The notes under the pieces: generated by a model
Seen by the model: only the letters and a program-made list of their open reading frames with translations
What the model was told of the DNA's origin: nothing
The model's database searches: none
Made by a program: the position numbers and the translations under genes
DNA from: Chrysomallon squamiferum
Taxonomy: Eukaryota > Mollusca > Gastropoda > Neomphalida > Peltospiridae
Length of the DNA stretch: 64,000 nt
Assembly: GCA_012295275.1 (NCBI GenBank)
Contig: CM022669.1
Span: 2,723,640 to 2,787,639, forward strand
Direction of reading: 5' to 3'
Shown: positions 61,117 through 64,000 of the stretch, piece after piece
Position numbering within the stretch: position 1 is the first letter of the stretch
Layout of the letters: each line of letters starts with the position of its first letter

Positions 61117-62912
61117 AAGTTAGTATGTTTGTATATATCTTTTATGACTATGTATGATGGAAGAATGTTTTTGTCGTCCGCCTATAAAATTTACTTTTGT
61201 CATGATTGTTGATTTGGTCAGACGTCTAACGGCAAGGTTGGAACCGTGCTGACAAATAACGCCAGTCCCTTGTCTTTTTGAATAAAAGAAGGAAGCTTTT
61301 TTTTTTTTTACAAGTACAAATTTTATCATTTTAGGACTGCTTGCTGAAAACTGATATTGTAAGTAGGCTATATCTAGCAATCAGTGACAACTATAAAACC
61401 CAACAAATGCAAAGAGAAGGTATGTCTCTCCTGCAAACAGTCGGTTAATTTAAATAAATAAATCTGAGGTACGAGTCTGCTTGCCTGACGCTATCGCTGG
61501 TAAAAATGGAGATTACGGAAACGGAAGCGTCACGGATAAAATAATTACAAGTTGCCACAGAAAGCAAGAAAACAAATTTCTATTTGGAAAAAAAAAAAAA
61601 AAAAAAAAAGAATTCTTGTTATGTAAATCTCCCAACTTACTGAGGTCATTTCATTTAATGCAGACTGTTGTAAATCGAGGTTTTCCTTTACCCGGAGTCG
61701 CGGAAGTCTATCGATTCTTTAAATAAGAATGTCGTATGTAGTTTGTTAGTCTCGACCTGAACCGAGTGATCCTATTTAAGAGATGAACTACGGAGTTTTT
61801 TTCTAGTGTTATCATCTTTCAGACGTTTCTCATTGAATTATGCTGTCTTAAATTGTTGGAATATGGTTCTGAACGCCCAAGTAAGTAAATGTCTACATTT
61901 TTATTTTTTGTGGTATACTGTTTTATTCTGGAAAAATGATTTTCAGTTGATAAAGGTTCTAAACTTAAATAAATAAATAAATAAGAATAATAAATAAAAT
62001 AAATAAATAAATATATAAAAACAAAAATAATAAAATAAATAAATAAATAAAAATCATAAATAAAATAAAATAAGATAAAATAAAATAAAATAAAATAAAA
62101 TAAAATAAAATGTTTGTAATAAATTGATATATTTTCAAATATGGTTTTCAACTACCAAGTAACTAAATATTTAAATTTGTATTTTTCATTACAAATTGTT
62201 GAATTTTGCAATGTGGTTTTTAACATTCAAGTAACTAAATGTTTACTTTTTAATATTTTGTCCAAAATTGTTGCGTTTTAGAATACAGTTTTAAAAGCCG
62301 AAATGTTTACCTCTTTATATTTGAAACATTATAATTTTGGTTTATTTGATATAAATTATATTTATTATTGATATTATTATTGATAAAATTAGGGAATATC
62401 GGAGTGTAATTTTGTCTTTTAGATAAAATGTTTTGGTTATTGTTTAAAGAAAATTGTCGGCATTTATGTAATATTATATATTTGTCTACTTATAAGAAAA
62501 GTCTTATTTATTTGTGCAATAAATGAAGTATAATTAAGAACAGAAACAAATACACTGTTTCACACACACCGACAAAACACACACAACGCACACACAAACA
62601 CACACATTCACTCAGACACACACTCACAGAACTAACATATACACACACAACAGAGGCGGAACGCATGTATGCGCTAACGATATGCGTACACATAAAATTC
62701 TACAAGTTTTATGCGATTCTAATAAAAAAATATTGTGAAAAAGAAATTAAGAAAAGAATTTATAATAACAAAATATAGTTATATGAAACACTACATGCAC
62801 GTATTTATCGTGACAACGTTTCGTCTTTAGATCACTAATACCGTTCATTCTATTATCCGTTATTATATGGATTCGTTTTCTAATGAAACATTTATTTGCA
62901 AACTCACAGAAG

Positions 62913-62914
<2 letters not shown>

Positions 62915-62969
<55 letters not shown>
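62915..62969. repeat. (CA)n microsatellite
   Basis: About 27 CA units. Confidence 0.93.
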
Positions 62970-62970
<1 letters not shown>

Positions 62971-63307
62971 TCCAGCAGCGAGTGTCTTTTATGTTATAAT
63001 ACAACGGGAAGCAGTCGTTGGTGAATAATCTGACTTAGAAATAAAGGTAGCAATTAAAAACTGATTTACAAAACAGCAATAACAAACAACAACAACAACA
63101 ACAACAACAACAGTAATCATAATATCGGCCAAATGAGACTGGGTAAACAGCCTTTAGTAATTGCTTTAATATTATTTTAAATATTTAATTATAATATTTG
63201 ATTCGTCTTTTTGATTTATTATTTTGACCATAAGTTTAATTATATTCTTCTTAGATTTCTTATTAAAGTATATAATTATTTTAATAGGTTTCATCCGGTT
63301 TTTTAAA

Positions 63308-63356
<49 letters not shown>
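63308..63356. repeat. (CTAT)n microsatellite
   Basis: About 12 tetranucleotide units. Confidence 0.9.
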
Positions 63357-64000
63357 CTGTAAATACGAAAATTAGATTTTTATATGAAATATATAATTAT
63401 ATTCATATATTTAATTTGTATTTTGAATTTATAAATATTATCATTTTATTCAAATTTTGGTTAGTTTGATTTGTATTTTAAGTACATAATATTATTCGTT
63501 AATTTGATTAATATTTCAAGTATATAGTCTTTATTTTCGTTAGTTTGATTCGTATTTTAAGTATACAGTTAAGGTAATTTGATTTATAATTGAAGTACCT
63601 ATGCTACATTGTACAACATCAATAGCACCAGCAAAAACAACAACATTAATAATAATGATGATAATGATAATATTAGTAATAATAATGATAATAATAATAA
63701 TGACAACAGTAATAATAATAATGATGATGATGAGAATAGTAATATGATTTTTTGTCAAGCTTATAGTCCAATTTTGTTTACATCCAAGTAGTTTTATTTT
63801 CGACAGCAAAGTATTATAATAATTTATCGAGGTGACACATTAATAATTCCTTTTTCTCTATTTTTTGTGTCCCAATGATGTCAGAACTTAAATATAAATA
63901 TAAAAACAAACTTGATAAAATGTGTGAGTGCTGTACTTTAGTTGAATGTGTGTGTTTTTGTCTTATACTTCAGTTAGGGTGTTGAATGTGTGCGTTTTTG

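Larger units (their letters stand above)
60851..64000. other. intergenic, microsatellite-rich, no gene supported
   Basis: Holds the CTAT, CA and AAT/GAT tracts listed separately, an A-rich AAATA/AAATAA block at 61965-62110, and poly-A at 61590-61610. A TTTTAACT..CAAGTAACTAAATGTTTA motif repeats diffusely between 61850 and 62310 at about 90-140 bp spacing. Confidence 0.45.

Noticed and set aside
61481..61726. 81-aa frame with a poly-Lys run
   Set aside because: It crosses a poly-A tract and has no conserved features.
63540..63809. Ile-rich minus and Asn-rich plus open frames
   Set aside because: Translations of an AAT/GAT trinucleotide repeat.
1..64000. CRISPR arrays, bacterial operons or phage genes
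   Set aside because: None is present; introns, eukaryotic tRNAs and metazoan proteins show nuclear animal DNA.

Overview
This is animal nuclear DNA. It is AT-rich and dense in microsatellites, with eukaryotic tRNA genes and intron-rich protein genes joined by GT-AG introns. Degraded LINEs of an L1/Tx1-like type, Tc1/mariner/pogo elements and an integrase-type DNA transposon fill the left 15 kb. The protein sequences and repeat content suggest a lophotrochozoan, most likely a cephalopod (octopus-like) mollusc. That assignment is inference; no single base proves it.

Layout. 0-15.4 kb holds no intact protein gene. It is a mosaic of tRNA-Ser(AGA) copies and relics, several copies of one dispersed module, broken LINE ORF1/ORF2 pieces, a mariner MITE, a pogo/Tigger-like element, a terminal-inverted-repeat (TIR) element carrying a tRNA-Ser copy, a 2.4 kb transposon with a dead KRBA2-like integrase, and a fragment that may be Mab-21-like. 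15.7-27.1 kb is a compact block of four conserved genes: ARL14EP/ARL14EPL-like (-), SNUPN snurportin-1 (+), NR2C2AP (-) and a DUF167/C15orf40 gene (+). They form two head-to-head pairs with a tail-to-tail junction between them. 28.0-29.9 kb is a GT-rich repeat with a 756 bp internal duplication. 33.4-45.4 kb is a complete 15-exon ubiquilin gene (UBL, STI1-like and UBA regions, 566 aa). 45.4-55.2 kb is mostly empty, with one possible minus-strand exon and an old repeat relic. 55.34-55.81 kb encodes a TICAM-like TIR adaptor in one exon, split by a one-base frame change. 55.8-64 kb shows only simple repeats and SINE-like traces.

Exon models were built by hand from reading frame, splice sites and family similarity. 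For all five complete genes the exon phases close exactly, giving 171, 472, 141, 157 and 566 aa. The best observation is a U12-type AT-AC intron in NR2C2AP. The gene products have no shared pathway that can be seen: snRNP import, a nuclear-receptor cofactor, ubiquitin shuttling and innate signalling.
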